Below, in pieces: positions 17,099-25,705 of a stretch of 64,000 nucleotides of DNA (positions are counted from its first letter, which is position 1; the number at the start of each line of letters is the position of its first letter). Location: NCBI GenBank assembly GCA_024233935.1, contig JACKOY010000004.1:1-64000 (forward strand), written 5' to 3'. This DNA comes from Spirochaetales bacterium. Lineage in GTDB: Bacteria; Spirochaetota; Leptospiria; Leptospirales; Leptonemataceae. The position numbers and the translations under genes are program-made. The notes under the pieces were generated by a model, which had not been told where the DNA came from, searched no databases, and saw only the letters and a program-made list of their open reading frames with translations.

Positions 17099-17689
17099 AT
17101 GGGACGCAAAAAGACAGGGCTCGATGAAAAACTGCTGAGCGCCGCCGATGAACTCTTTTACGCAAAGGGTTATACGAACACCGGAATCAGCGAGCTGGTG
17201 GCCCGGGCCGGAACAAACAAACCGGGCCTCTACAGTTACTTTCAAAGCAAAGACGAGATTGCCCGTCGCTATCTGAGCCGTCGTAACCAGGCCATGAACG
17301 ATCGCATTGTCGCGTTCGGCAAAGAGAGCCGGAGCGTCGTCGACTTCTTCCGTCGGTGGATGGCAGATGCCCGGGACCATGCCCGCGGCGCTTTCGGGCA
17401 GTACAACGGCTGCGCCGTGGCCAACTTCGCCCTGCAAACCGAGATCGGGCAGGAGGAGATGCAGTCTTTTATTCGCGAGACCGGCCGGCGCTGGCAGTCG
17501 CAGCTGGTGGCTTACCTGCGCTCCGAGATTCGGGCCGGTAAGTTCCCCGCACAGCCCGGCGCTGCAGTCACCGCGCGGCGTATGCTTCTGTGCAACGAGG
17601 GCGCCATACTCATGTGGAAGATTACCGGCAATCTGCAGTACTTCGACGATGCCGTGCAGATGTTTGAAGCGGCGCTGAAATCCCAATAG
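17099..17689 (+). CDS. TetR/AcrR-family transcriptional regulator
   Basis: 196 residues with an N-terminal helix-turn-helix (LLSAADELFYAKGYTNTGISELVARAGTNKPGLYSYFQSK), the standard TetR recognition layout at residues 12-55. The ligand domain carries a Cys and aromatic residues typical of YcfQ/YxaF-like members. It is divergent from the thioesterase gene and probably binds the two TACCG dyads between them, repressing itself and the thioesterase/SnoaL pair. The inducer is unknown; an acyl-CoA or xenobiotic is plausible from the neighbours. Confidence 0.92.
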   Translation: MGRKKTGLDEKLLSAADELFYAKGYTNTGISELVARAGTNKPGLYSYFQSKDEIARRYLSRRNQAMNDRIVAFGKESRSVVDFFRRWMADARDHARGAFGQYNGCAVANFALQTEIGQEEMQSFIRETGRRWQSQLVAYLRSEIRAGKFPAQPGAAVTARRMLLCNEGAILMWKITGNLQYFDDAVQMFEAALKSQ

Positions 17690-17830
17690 CTTCGGGCTGC
17701 ATTCTGTGATCGACGGGTGCTCTCGCTGGTTGGTGTGGGACCGGCCATCGAACGATGGCGTTGTCCGCATGTCCCGATGGTGCGGAAATGCACGCCGATT
17801 GCGGCCTCGCCTGATTCAGGGCTTTCAGCC

Positions 17831-18973
17831 TCAGGCGCGCTGCAGGATGTGTGTGATCAAAGTCGTTCCGGCGCCGCCGATGCTCTGGGTGAGCGCGGTG
17901 CGGGCGTTGGGAACCTGATTGGGACCCGCCTGGCCGAGCAGCTGCTGGCGTATTTCGTAGATCTGGTACAGAGCTGTGGCTCCGATCGGGTGGCCCCTGG
18001 CTTTGAGCCCGCCCATGGTTGCGATCGGGATGCGGCCGTTCGGTCCGATTTCGCCTTCGGCCGCAAGTTGCCAGCCGCGGCCGCGTTCGGCAAAACCACA
18101 GGCTTCCAGCGAGAGGCAGGCCATAATACTGAAGGCATCGTGCAGTTCAAAAAGGTCCATGTCGCCCGCATCCAGGCCCGCCTCCCGGTAGGCCCGACGA
18201 CAGGACAGTTCACTGGCCCGTAGCCGCAATGGTTCCGGACGGCGCTCCACCACAAATTCTTCACAGGCCACAGAAGAGGCCGCGATAGAGACCGCATCTT
18301 TCGTACGGGGTTCCGCGCTCAGAATAACGGCGGCCGCCCCGTCGCAAACCGGCGCGCAATCATACAATCGAATCGGATCGACAATCACGCGGGCGGCGTT
18401 GATGTCCTCTTCGCTGAGCTCCCGGCGAAAGAGGGCGTGCTCGGTCTTGCAGGCATTCTGGTGTGCGTTGGCCGCAAAACCGGCGAAGCGATCGTGGGTG
18501 ACGCCGTAGGCCCGCATATACTGCGCCATGAGCCCGGCATTGATGGAGACCATGGTCTGGCCCTGATCGATTTCGCTCTTCCGATCCAGGGCTTTGGCCA
18601 GGGCTGCCGTCGCGTCTCCTTCGCTCATCTTTTCGACGCCGACCACCGCGACCGCCTTTGCGGCGCCGCTCCGAATCGCGAGTACCCCCACGCGTAGCGC
18701 AGCCGCTCCGGATGCGGTTGCCGCCCGCACCCACAGGGCTTCCATGTCCCGGAGTCCCGCGGCGCTTGCAATCAGAGCTCCGAGGTGTTTTTGGCCCTGG
18801 AGTTCATCGGCCAGCATGTTGCCTGCGTACACGGCCTGGATTTCTTCGGGCTCCATGGCCGCGTCCTGGAGAGCCGCCCGCAGAACCTGACTGCCCATGT
18901 CGTCCAGACTCTGCCCGGACCTTTTTTGTACCGGCAGGCCGGCTGCACCCGCAACGTAGACGCCTTGCACCAT
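17831..18973 (-). CDS. Thiolase-family protein (SCP2-thiolase-like) lacking the nucleophilic Cys
   Basis: About 380 residues from MVQGVYVAGAAG at 18973; an upstream ATG at 19030 would add a non-homologous tail. The C-terminal half keeps the catalytic His motifs (ELHDAFS, GGLKARGHPIGAT). The position of the nucleophilic Cys (normally ACASG) reads ATASG, Thr86 (codon ACC at 18718-18716). Normal thiolases condense or cleave acyl-CoAs through that Cys. The protein may bind acyl-CoA without thiolytic activity, or use another nucleophile. It is divergent from the ECF sigma gene. Confidence 0.85.
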   Translation of the reverse strand: MVQGVYVAGAAGLPVQKRSGQSLDDMGSQVLRAALQDAAMEPEEIQAVYAGNMLADELQGQKHLGALIASAAGLRDMEALWVRAATASGAAALRVGVLAIRSGAAKAVAVVGVEKMSEGDATAALAKALDRKSEIDQGQTMVSINAGLMAQYMRAYGVTHDRFAGFAANAHQNACKTEHALFRRELSEEDINAARVIVDPIRLYDCAPVCDGAAAVILSAEPRTKDAVSIAASSVACEEFVVERRPEPLRLRASELSCRRAYREAGLDAGDMDLFELHDAFSIMACLSLEACGFAERGRGWQLAAEGEIGPNGRIPIATMGGLKARGHPIGATALYQIYEIRQQLLGQAGPNQVPNARTALTQSIGGAGTTLITHILQRA

Positions 18974-19047
18974 GATGACCCAGCCTTTCGTCCGGCCTGG
19001 TTCGCGGCAAGTGCAATGTCCGTTTGGCAATTTTTAGGATTGTGTTA

Positions 19048-19683
19048 ATGCCTTTGCCCCGGATCGCTGTCCTGGTTGTGGCGCGTGGAGAATATACCCG
19101 GACGGATCTCGAAACGCCCGAATTCATTGCCCGGCTGAAGAGTTATGACCCCGAGGCGTTTCGCGAGCTGGTGCGCGGCTATGAGGATCGCATCTTCAAC
19201 CTTGCGCTGCGTCTGACGCGGAACGTGGACGAAGCCGAAGAAGTCTTGCAAGAAACCCTGCTTTCCGTTTTTGACAAGATTCAGACCTTCCAGGAACGTT
19301 CGCGCCTATCGACCTGGATCTACGCCATCGCTTCCAACGGCGCCCTGAGCCGCCTGCGAAAAAAGACCGAGACCCCCGTAACTTTCGACGACGATGTCCC
19401 TCTAAACACCGATAGTTCGGTTTTCCGCAACGGCCAGGTGCTCTTCGAGTTTCAGGAACAGGACTCGGTGCTCGTTACAGAGTTGAAGGAAAAACTGGAA
19501 GCCGCCATCGACTCGTTGCCGGACGGCTATCGTGAGCTATTTATCATGAAGGAACTCCAGAAGCTCTCCATAAAGGAGATCGCCGGGATCGTCGGGATCA
19601 AAGGCGGTGCGGTTAAGACCCGTCTGCACCGGGCGCGGCTTCTTTTGCGGGCCCGTTTGAGCGACTACTGGGTGGACGAGTAA
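19048..19683 (+). CDS. ECF-type RNA polymerase sigma factor
   Basis: About 211 residues. Sigma region 2 (FRELVRGYEDRIFNLALRL…DEAEEVLQETLLSVF) and region 4 (DSLPDGYRELFIMKELQKLSIKEIAGIVGI…VKTRLHRAR) are clear, joined by a long linker of about 50 residues. It directs core polymerase to a stress or envelope regulon. ATG 19048 is chosen because AGGA sits seven bases upstream; a TTG at 19024 and a GTG at 19078 are alternatives. A zinc-finger anti-sigma gene begins six bases after the stop. Confidence 0.92.
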   Translation: MPLPRIAVLVVARGEYTRTDLETPEFIARLKSYDPEAFRELVRGYEDRIFNLALRLTRNVDEAEEVLQETLLSVFDKIQTFQERSRLSTWIYAIASNGALSRLRKKTETPVTFDDDVPLNTDSSVFRNGQVLFEFQEQDSVLVTELKEKLEAAIDSLPDGYRELFIMKELQKLSIKEIAGIVGIKGGAVKTRLHRARLLLRARLSDYWVDE

Positions 19684-19689
19684 CCAGAG

Positions 19690-19983
19690 ATGATCGGTCG
19701 CTTTCTGAAACGATTGTTTCCCGGGCATATGACCTGCCAGCGCTACGTCGATCTCATGACCGAATACATGGAAGACGATCTGCCTCCGGCCGATCGGGAG
19801 ATCTGGGAGCGGCACTTCCACGATTGTGACGGCTGCCGCAATTTCTTTACGGGCTTCAAAAACAGCCTGGAACTGACACGCTACGTAGAAGAGAAAGGCG
19901 TTCCCGAACCGGTCCGGGAACGGGTGGAGCGTGTTCTGGTGGAGCGGGCCCGCCGGCGCCGCGAGGAACTCAGGGGGAACTAG
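19690..19983 (+). CDS. Soluble zinc-finger anti-sigma factor (zf-HC2)
   Basis: 97 residues with the ZAS motif H-x3-C-x2-C (RHFHDCDGC, residues about 39-48), preceded by the usual helix MTCQRYVDLMTEYMEDDLP. There is no transmembrane segment, so unlike many anti-sigma factors it stays cytoplasmic and probably senses redox or zinc state. It is co-transcribed with the sigma gene six bases upstream and converges by 14 bp on the next minus-strand gene. Confidence 0.88.
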   Translation: MIGRFLKRLFPGHMTCQRYVDLMTEYMEDDLPPADREIWERHFHDCDGCRNFFTGFKNSLELTRYVEEKGVPEPVRERVERVLVERARRRREELRGN

Positions 19984-20677
19984 CGCCGATGCGCTGCAAG
20001 GCCCGTTGTCTCTGTTGCTGAAGCACCTCCGTTTGCTGTTCGTTCATGGTGCGCACTTTTTCATATTGCTCAAGCACTTCCGGCGACATCTGATCGCGGC
20101 GACGCTCGAGCACATAGTCGAGTAGCTCCTGTCGGTCGGCGTAGCTCTTCATCTGGTGGTCGTAGTATTCGTTGATCTGTTCGGCAGAGGCGCTGCCCTG
20201 GGCGATCAGTGTGTTTAAGGCCAGGATTTCGTTGTTTCTCTGTTCGCGCTCGGCCCGCTCCTGGGGTGTCATGCGGCGTGGAATCAAGTCGTTGTCCGGA
20301 AAGGTTTCCCGCAGTTGCGCAAAACTTTCCATGACGCGGTTGGAGTAGGGCTCCCCGGTCATGGGGTCGACGGGGTTGTTGGCGTCGGCCGGCTCCAGGA
20401 TATCGGGCTCCTCTCCGTTTACACGCTGGTCGTATTCTTCCTCATCAATGCGTACTCCTTCCATGCCCGCATCGAGAAAACGACGGTCGTCCAGGGGCGA
20501 GCGGTAACCGGTTTCGGACGTTCCCTCATCGGACGAAGGGCCACCTCCGAGCAGGGCTGTCAGGGCATCGTCACCACCGGGTTGGCGGGGCGCGTTCGGG
20601 GCGGTTGCGAAAAGCCCGACGCCAACCAGGGCGCAGGCGGACAGAAAAACGCTGTAGACGATTGTGCTTTGTTGCAT
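19970..20677 (-). CDS. Exported hypothetical protein of leptospiral type
   Basis: 235 residues. The N-terminus MQQSTIVYSVFLSACALVGVG is a signal sequence or anchor, possibly with a lipobox at SAC. A disordered acidic segment is followed by a conserved-looking block (NPVDPMTGEPYSNRVMESF, LIPRRMTPQER) and a Gln/Glu-rich coiled coil at the C-terminus. It reminds me of leptospiral proteins with 'VNPITGQPYS…' motifs, but this is memory, not a search. Function unknown; probably periplasmic. Confidence 0.65.
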   Translation of the reverse strand: MQQSTIVYSVFLSACALVGVGLFATAPNAPRQPGGDDALTALLGGGPSSDEGTSETGYRSPLDDRRFLDAGMEGVRIDEEEYDQRVNGEEPDILEPADANNPVDPMTGEPYSNRVMESFAQLRETFPDNDLIPRRMTPQERAEREQRNNEILALNTLIAQGSASAEQINEYYDHQMKSYADRQELLDYVLERRRDQMSPEVLEQYEKVRTMNEQQTEVLQQQRQRALQRIGASSP

Positions 20678-20786
20678 GGGCTGTCTGCTGTATAGTATCG
20701 AGACGGGACCGGGCGGTCAAGAGTTCGACGAGCCCGCCTTGCTAAGGGCTTGACCCGACCGGGGCGACCAGGGTTATTTCAATAGA

Positions 20787-21338
20787 ATGCGCACGATGGC
20801 GTTTACGCTACTTGCCCTGAGTCTGCTCTGGATTCGGTGCGGGACCAACACCGAGGAGCCCGTTTTTCCGGTATTCTCGGCGCTGGCGGCCGTTTCGGCG
20901 CCCGCCATCGTGTCGGTCTCGTCAGTTCAGAACGATTCGGTTTCTCCGTCCCGACAGGAATTCAACGTCACCTATTACATTACGAACCAGGAAGAGGGGT
21001 TCGTGGGTTACAATCTGTACATCAGCTCTTCGACGACTGCGGCCCAGGGCGCCTTCGTCACTCTCTCCGGCGAGCCCTACCTGGAAGACGGCATCCCTCC
21101 GAGTTTCAAGCACGTTGGGGCCAGCACCAGCACGGCGTCCGCCGATCTTCAAACCCAAAGGATCATTCACTTTGAAGCTCCGCCGGCGCCAAAATCCTTT
21201 CAGCTCTGCGAGCTGTACTACTTTCGCATGACCGCGGTGCTCAGAACCGGTCTTCAGTCCAACCCGAGCGCGGAGCAGTCGGCCTGCGCGGCCACGAGCC
21301 CTGGATTGTGTCCGAGCGGCACCCCCTGCAATCCGTAA
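20787..21338 (+). CDS. Putative lipoprotein, LIC_11073-like
   Basis: 183 residues. The signal LLALSLLWIRC ends in a spirochaete-style lipobox Cys (residue about 18). The mature part contains the block NQEEGFVGYNLYISSS, followed by EDGIPPSFKHVG and LCELYYFRMTAVL, which I recall from the leptospiral LIC_11073 lipoprotein family (fibronectin-like beta domain). Function unknown, outer-surface or periplasmic. Its TAA overlaps the ATG of rsmI (TAATG), so the two are translationally coupled. Confidence 0.7.
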   Translation: MRTMAFTLLALSLLWIRCGTNTEEPVFPVFSALAAVSAPAIVSVSSVQNDSVSPSRQEFNVTYYITNQEEGFVGYNLYISSSTTAAQGAFVTLSGEPYLEDGIPPSFKHVGASTSTASADLQTQRIIHFEAPPAPKSFQLCELYYFRMTAVLRTGLQSNPSAEQSACAATSPGLCPSGTPCNP

Positions 21339-22072
21339 TGGGCTGGCTGGACGGGGGTCAGGCTGCGAGCATCGAATCGGGCCCGGCGCTCTATGTGGTC
21401 GGCTCTCCCATTGGCAATCTGCGGGATGTGACTCTCCGGGCCCTCGACGTGCTGGCATCGGTGGATCTGATTCTGTGCGAAGATACCCGGACCTCGGCCA
21501 TACTCCTGAAACGCTATGGCATCCAAACGCGTCGCAGGGCCTACCGCGCTCAGAGCCGCCGGGCCGACGACCGGTTTGCCCTGGAACGCCTGCGGGCCGG
21601 GGATCGGCTGGCGTTGCTTTCCGAGGCCGGAATGCCCGGCATTTCTGACCCCGGTTCCTCGCTGGTGCGGGAGGTGCGCGAGCAGTTGTCGGAGGTGCCC
21701 GTATTCGCCATTCCAGGGCCATCGGCCTTTGTCTCGGCGCTGTCTATCAGCGGCTGGCAAACGAATCCGGCAATGTTTCTGGGTTTTCTCAGCAATAAGG
21801 CCGGCCGGCGGGAGCGGGCTCTGGAGCGCGTCCGGGACTTCGAGGGGCCGATTGTTCTGTATGAATCCGTGCATCGGGTTGCAGCCACAATCGAAGCTAT
21901 CCGTCGGGTGCTGCCCGGGCGGGACATCCTGATTGGCCGGGAACTGACGAAAATGCACGAAGAGACCCTCATACTCGCCGCCGGATTGACCGAGGCTGAG
22001 TTTGAGGCGGCGCTGGCCAAACTGACCCGCAAGGGTGAGTTTACGCTGGTTTTGGGCCCCCGGAACGAATGA
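21338..22072 (+). CDS. rsmI: 16S rRNA (cytidine-1402-2'-O)-methyltransferase RsmI
   Basis: About 244 residues from ATG 21338; a GTG at 21308 is less likely because the TAATG overlap fits coupling. The SAM-dependent tetrapyrrole-methylase fold shows YVVGSPIGNLRDVTLRALD, the family hallmark CEDTRTSAILLKRYGI, SEAGMPGISDPGS and the loop PGPSAFVSALSISGW. RsmI methylates C1402 in the ribosomal decoding centre. Full length and intact. Confidence 0.95.
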   Translation: MGWLDGGQAASIESGPALYVVGSPIGNLRDVTLRALDVLASVDLILCEDTRTSAILLKRYGIQTRRRAYRAQSRRADDRFALERLRAGDRLALLSEAGMPGISDPGSSLVREVREQLSEVPVFAIPGPSAFVSALSISGWQTNPAMFLGFLSNKAGRRERALERVRDFEGPIVLYESVHRVAATIEAIRRVLPGRDILIGRELTKMHEETLILAAGLTEAEFEAALAKLTRKGEFTLVLGPRNE

Positions 22073-22153
22073 ATCAGACCCCCTCTTTTCGAAAAAAAGT
22101 TGTTATGCCGATCGGTTGTGGGACCGATAAATGGAGGGAAGAGGTAACATGTC

Positions 22154-22459
22154 ATGATGATTGATAAAGTGGGTGGTCCTGGTCCGAATTACGGACCCCG
22201 TAAGACCGAGCCGACCGTGCGTCGTGAGACCCCGGTTGTGGGTCCCGACAGTGTCGCGATCTCGGAGGAGGCCTCCCGGGCCGCCGATCTGGCGCGCACG
22301 ACCCGCCTGGTTCAGTCTACGAACGATCCGGAACGGGCTGAGCGCTTGAAAGAGATCAAGCACCGCCTGGAGCGCGGCGACTATGACCAGCTCTCGGACG
22401 AGCAGCTCTCCAACATCGCCGAGTCGATCCTCGGCACTTTCTTCGGCCAGCGCGCTTAA
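22154..22459 (+). CDS. FlgM-like protein (anti-sigma-28 type)
   Basis: 101 residues. The N-terminal half is disordered, then DSVAISEEASRAADL and the C-terminal helices ERAERLKEIKHRLERGDYDQLSDEQLSNIAESIL follow the FlgM pattern (DxVxIS…, 'R.E.I..RL..G.Y'). FlgM binds FliA and holds back late flagellar genes. No flagellar gene is nearby, and the match is short, so the name stays tentative. A strong terminator follows. Confidence 0.6.
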   Translation: MMIDKVGGPGPNYGPRKTEPTVRRETPVVGPDSVAISEEASRAADLARTTRLVQSTNDPERAERLKEIKHRLERGDYDQLSDEQLSNIAESILGTFFGQRA

Positions 22460-22484
22460 ACAAAGGCGCACGAACCGAATGGCG

Positions 22485-22512
22485 AAAGGCCCGGCTTGCC
22501 GGGCCTTTTTTT
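22485..22512 (+). terminator. Rho-independent terminator after the FlgM-like gene
   Basis: Stem AAAGGCCCGGC / GCCGGGCCTTT with loop TT, ending in seven Ts. It lies about 25 bases after the stop of the FlgM-like gene. Confidence 0.92.
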
Positions 22513-22590
22513 GTTTTTGGAGGGAACCGGACCCGGAGCGGGCGTCAGTCATGGGCGGTTCAAGCAGACGCTCGGGTCGCCACGTAAGGC

Positions 22591-23745
22591 TTACGGCCAC
22601 GCCCGCGTGCGAGCCACCTGCACAGAACCCACGACTGCGCCTAATGTGAGCGGAGTGCCACTGACCAGACTGGCGGCGCCGGTTGCCTGGTCGATGGAGA
22701 ACTGAAATATACTCGGGGCTGTGCCATCGTTGATGAAACCGAAGGCGCCCGTTGGATCGATCGTGACATACTGAAGATTGGTCCCGAAGCCCAGCGTCGT
22801 CGACGCCGAAAGACTGCCGTCGGCGGCAATGCTGTGCCAGGCCAGTTGGGCGCCGAGAATGTTTACGGTGTACAGGAATTTGCCAGACGGGTGCATGGCG
22901 CCCCGGAAATTGTTGGCCACGCCGGCAAAAGGTGAGCCGGACAGCGCCGTGAGCGCACCGCTATTCGGGTCAATCCGGTAGCCGGGCAAGGTTCCGCCAC
23001 TGCTGACGGCATACACGTACGAGGATGTGGGATCCACCAGTACAGCGTCCATACCGGTAATTCCAACGCTCGTGTTTCCAATAAGCGCAAGCGCACCGGT
23101 ATTCTGATCGATCGAGAATCCTGTAATGGTCTCGGGACCGCCGTTCCCTGCAACGTACAGGAACTTTCCGTTTGGCGTCACGCGAAGCTGAGACAGGTTC
23201 CCGCACGCGCAGGACGTGGCAAAATCACCAATTTTCGATAGGTTGCCCGTATTCTGGTCAATGACAAACGCCGAAACGTCCAGCGAGCTGTAGTTGACTA
23301 CGTAAACGAACTGTGCGTTCGGATGGAAATCCACATACGTCGGGTTGTTGTTCGCGGACGCCAACGGGCTTGATGTGGGCGCCAGCGTTCCCGTATAGGC
23401 ATTGATCGTGTAACTTCGAACGTTATTCGGTGGCGGAAGATATTCGAGGCTGTACATGAAGCGCCCCGTCGGATCTGGATAGCCCGTGAGCGTATTAGAG
23501 AATGGAGAATCGGAAACTGTGCCCAGAGCCCCGCTTCGGGTATCGAGGGTACGGGCTTCCGTTACCGTTCCCTGGCCAAAGTAAATGAAGTAGCGGGTCC
23601 TGAAAGGAATCAAAAGCAGGCTGCTCATCGGATCGCAGCCTGCGTCGGCGGTTGCACAGGATCCGTTGCCCGTGCAGGATGAAAACGCCGGACATGCAAA
23701 AATCGCCAGAACGATGGCAATCAGAGCGTTTCCGGCTGCTGGCAA
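22591..23745 (-). CDS. Beta-propeller lipoprotein (lactonase/YncE-like)
   Basis: About 384 residues. A signal ALIAIVLAIFACPAFSSC gives a lipobox-like Cys. The rest is repeated blades of about 45-50 residues with the pattern 'YTINAYTGTL', 'FVIDQNTGNL', 'FSIDQNTGAL', 'YRIDPNSGAL', each followed by 'P.G.F.Y', the 6-phosphogluconolactonase-like seven-bladed propeller seen in many secreted spirochaete proteins. The exact start is unsure (TTG at 23745 is the best candidate; the frame stays open far upstream into mrp). Substrate or partner unknown. Confidence 0.7.
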   Translation of the reverse strand: MPAAGNALIAIVLAIFACPAFSSCTGNGSCATADAGCDPMSSLLLIPFRTRYFIYFGQGTVTEARTLDTRSGALGTVSDSPFSNTLTGYPDPTGRFMYSLEYLPPPNNVRSYTINAYTGTLAPTSSPLASANNNPTYVDFHPNAQFVYVVNYSSLDVSAFVIDQNTGNLSKIGDFATSCACGNLSQLRVTPNGKFLYVAGNGGPETITGFSIDQNTGALALIGNTSVGITGMDAVLVDPTSSYVYAVSSGGTLPGYRIDPNSGALTALSGSPFAGVANNFRGAMHPSGKFLYTVNILGAQLAWHSIAADGSLSASTTLGFGTNLQYVTIDPTGAFGFINDGTAPSIFQFSIDQATGAASLVSGTPLTLGAVVGSVQVARTRAWP

Positions 23746-24076
23746 AGCGAAGTCGCGCGGCGTCGCCCTGTCGGGCCCGGAGCGCCCGCCGTGTGTTTGT
23801 CGGCCGGCATCCCGCTTCTGAGAATTCCAGCCCGGGAAGTTCACGGCAAGTGGTCCCGCATCTGGTCCAACGGGTAAGGCGCGCCCGGTGGGGGGGAGCC
23901 CTTGCCCGGGTAGCCTGAAAACTGCACGCCGATCATGGCCGGATTTATGCCGGGCCGCCGGCGATAGCAAATACAAAACAAGACGCTTCGCATGGTCGGC
24001 GGGCCTTTGCAGCCCGAGAACCCGGCTACAACACCGCATTGGACCCGGCCGACTTTCGCGCAAGCGATGCCGTATG
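23746..24076. other. 331-bp stretch without a recognised gene
   Basis: Lies between the propeller lipoprotein and mrp. It contains GC-rich inverted segments (GGCGCGCCCGG near 23878, ATGGCCGGATTTATGCCGGGCC near 23935) and no frame with family-like residues. It probably carries the promoter of the lipoprotein and the transcript end of mrp. Confidence 0.4.
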
Positions 24077-25132
24077 TTAGCGGTACTTATCGATCTCGGT
24101 GGGCAGCTTGTCGGCGATTGCGAGAAAGGCTTGAGCAACCGGTCCGCCCCGTTCCCGAAGAACAATGGGCTCGCCCTCCTCGCCGGATTCCATGATGTCT
24201 CCCAGGAGCGGTATTTCTCCCAGCAGAGGCATCTTGAAGCGCGAAGCCAGCGACTGGCCGCCGTTCTTTGAGAAGACGTGGCTTTCGTGTCCGCAGTTCG
24301 GGCACACAAAAAGCGACATGTTTTCGATCACGCCAAGAATGGGGACTTTGACCTCCAGAAACATGTGCGCCGCCCGTCCCGCATCTTGTAGGGCAACGTT
24401 CTGTGGCGTGGTTACGATGATGGCGCCGTCCAGATCAATCAGTTGCGCGAGAGACAATTGCACATCTCCTGTCCCGGGGGGCAGGTCGATGAGCAGATAG
24501 TCCAGCTCACCCCAATTCACCTGAAAAAGAAACTGTTCGACTGCCTTGCCGAGCATCGGCCCGCGCCAGACCACGGCCTGGTCCGGATTCAGCATAAACG
24601 AGAAACTCACCAGCTTGATTCCATTTACGTCCAGTGGGTCGATGCGGTTTTTGCCATCGCCCTTCAGGGCCACCCGACCGTTGAATCCAAAGAGCTTGCC
24701 CAAAGACGGGCCGTAGATGTCGGCATCAATGACGCCGACCGCATGGCCACGCAGCTTCAGAGCCGCGGCCAGGTTGGCGGTGACAGTGGATTTGCCCACA
24801 CCGCCTTTGCCGGACCCGATGGCGACGATGTTCTTGATGCCGCGGATCCGGTTGCCGGTCTCCTCGGGAGCGAGGCTTTCATCGAGCTCGAAACGAATCT
24901 TGACTTTGCCGGGCAATTGGAGCGGCTGCAAGGCGCCACGCACTTTGGCCTCGATATCGATCTCCTGCTTGCGATCCTGTTTAGGAGTCTTGAGGAACAC
25001 TCGCAGGACGTCTTCCCCATCCTGCTCCAACCGATCGTACATGCCCAGGTCGCCCAGGCTTCGCTTGAAGGCCGGATGCTCGACGCCTTCGACTGCCTGG
25101 CGAATTTCATTTTCCAATTGTGTTTGTTCCAT
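24077..25132 (-). CDS. apbC: Mrp/ApbC-type P-loop Fe-S cluster carrier ATPase
   Basis: 351 residues from ATG 25132 (GGAG nine bases upstream); the open frame upstream to 25555 is not homologous. An N-terminal DUF59-like domain (residues 1-80) is followed by the deviant Walker A loop GSGKGGVGKST, the switch IDADIYGPS, LPPGTGDVQLS, and the Fe-S ligand pair CPNC in a FVCPNCGHESHVF context. The protein binds and transfers a [4Fe-4S] cluster in the cytoplasm. A separate DUF59 protein is encoded at 41365, a possible functional relative. Confidence 0.95.
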   Translation of the reverse strand: MEQTQLENEIRQAVEGVEHPAFKRSLGDLGMYDRLEQDGEDVLRVFLKTPKQDRKQEIDIEAKVRGALQPLQLPGKVKIRFELDESLAPEETGNRIRGIKNIVAIGSGKGGVGKSTVTANLAAALKLRGHAVGVIDADIYGPSLGKLFGFNGRVALKGDGKNRIDPLDVNGIKLVSFSFMLNPDQAVVWRGPMLGKAVEQFLFQVNWGELDYLLIDLPPGTGDVQLSLAQLIDLDGAIIVTTPQNVALQDAGRAAHMFLEVKVPILGVIENMSLFVCPNCGHESHVFSKNGGQSLASRFKMPLLGEIPLLGDIMESGEEGEPIVLRERGGPVAQAFLAIADKLPTEIDKYR

Positions 25133-25252
25133 AAATACTACTCCGACCGTGACCATTCCAGGATGCGTAGTGTGGACCTGGCGGACCAGCGTTTTCTCAG
25201 GTGGTGCCCGCGGTGCGGATTTTTGGTGGTTGTTTGAGGCGGTCCCGGCTCT

Positions 25253-25705
25253 TTGGCCCGCATGGCGTCGGATCCATCCATCGAGCATGCGGTCGCGTTG
25301 AAATCGGCGGTGGTTGCATCGGCCGCACCGGCCCTGCTTCACGCGCTGGTCGCGGCCATCGCGCTTATCGGGGGCGTACTTCAGCTGACCGGGGTTTTGC
25401 CAGCGCCCGAGGGTTCGGCCACCGGGGGCTCCTTTGTAGTCGCTGTGTTTGCGGCTCTGACCGCTGCACCAGGTTTGCTGGCGATCGTTCGCCGCAACTC
25501 CCCGCGCATTAAGGGTTTGCTGGTTGTGTCCGGATCCGTGATGGTCCTGGTGCACGGCTTTCTGGCCCTGACCGTGCTCCTTTCGCCCCTGGGCTCTCCA
25601 GGGCCGACCGCGGCCGTGGTCGGCGCTCTGGTGTTTCTATGTCTGAGTCTCAGCGGGATGTGGGCGCTGCTGGTGGGTCTGCATCCGGCGATTCGGCCCT
25701 CGTAG
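25253..25705 (+). CDS. Small four-span membrane protein
   Basis: 150 residues with about four hydrophobic spans (ALLHALVAAIALIGGVLQL, FVVAVFAALTAAPGLLAIV, GLLVVSGSVMVLVHGFLALTVLL, AVVGALVFLCLSLSGMWALLVG). No family recognised. The start is TTG 25253 or ATG 25262. Its 3' end overlaps the end of rsfS on the other strand by 56 bp, so either frame end could be somewhat shorter in function; coding character is good. Confidence 0.55.
   Translation: MARMASDPSIEHAVALKSAVVASAAPALLHALVAAIALIGGVLQLTGVLPAPEGSATGGSFVVAVFAALTAAPGLLAIVRRNSPRIKGLLVVSGSVMVLVHGFLALTVLLSPLGSPGPTAAVVGALVFLCLSLSGMWALLVGLHPAIRPS

Noticed and set aside
22092..22114. Sigma-28-like promoter before the FlgM-like gene
   Set aside because: GCCGATCG at 22107 resembles the -10, but no TAAA stands 15 bases upstream, so the match is not enough.
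25133..25555. N-terminal extension of mrp
   Set aside because: The frame stays open upstream but the extra 141 residues are not Mrp-like, and ATG 25132 has a good ribosome binding site.
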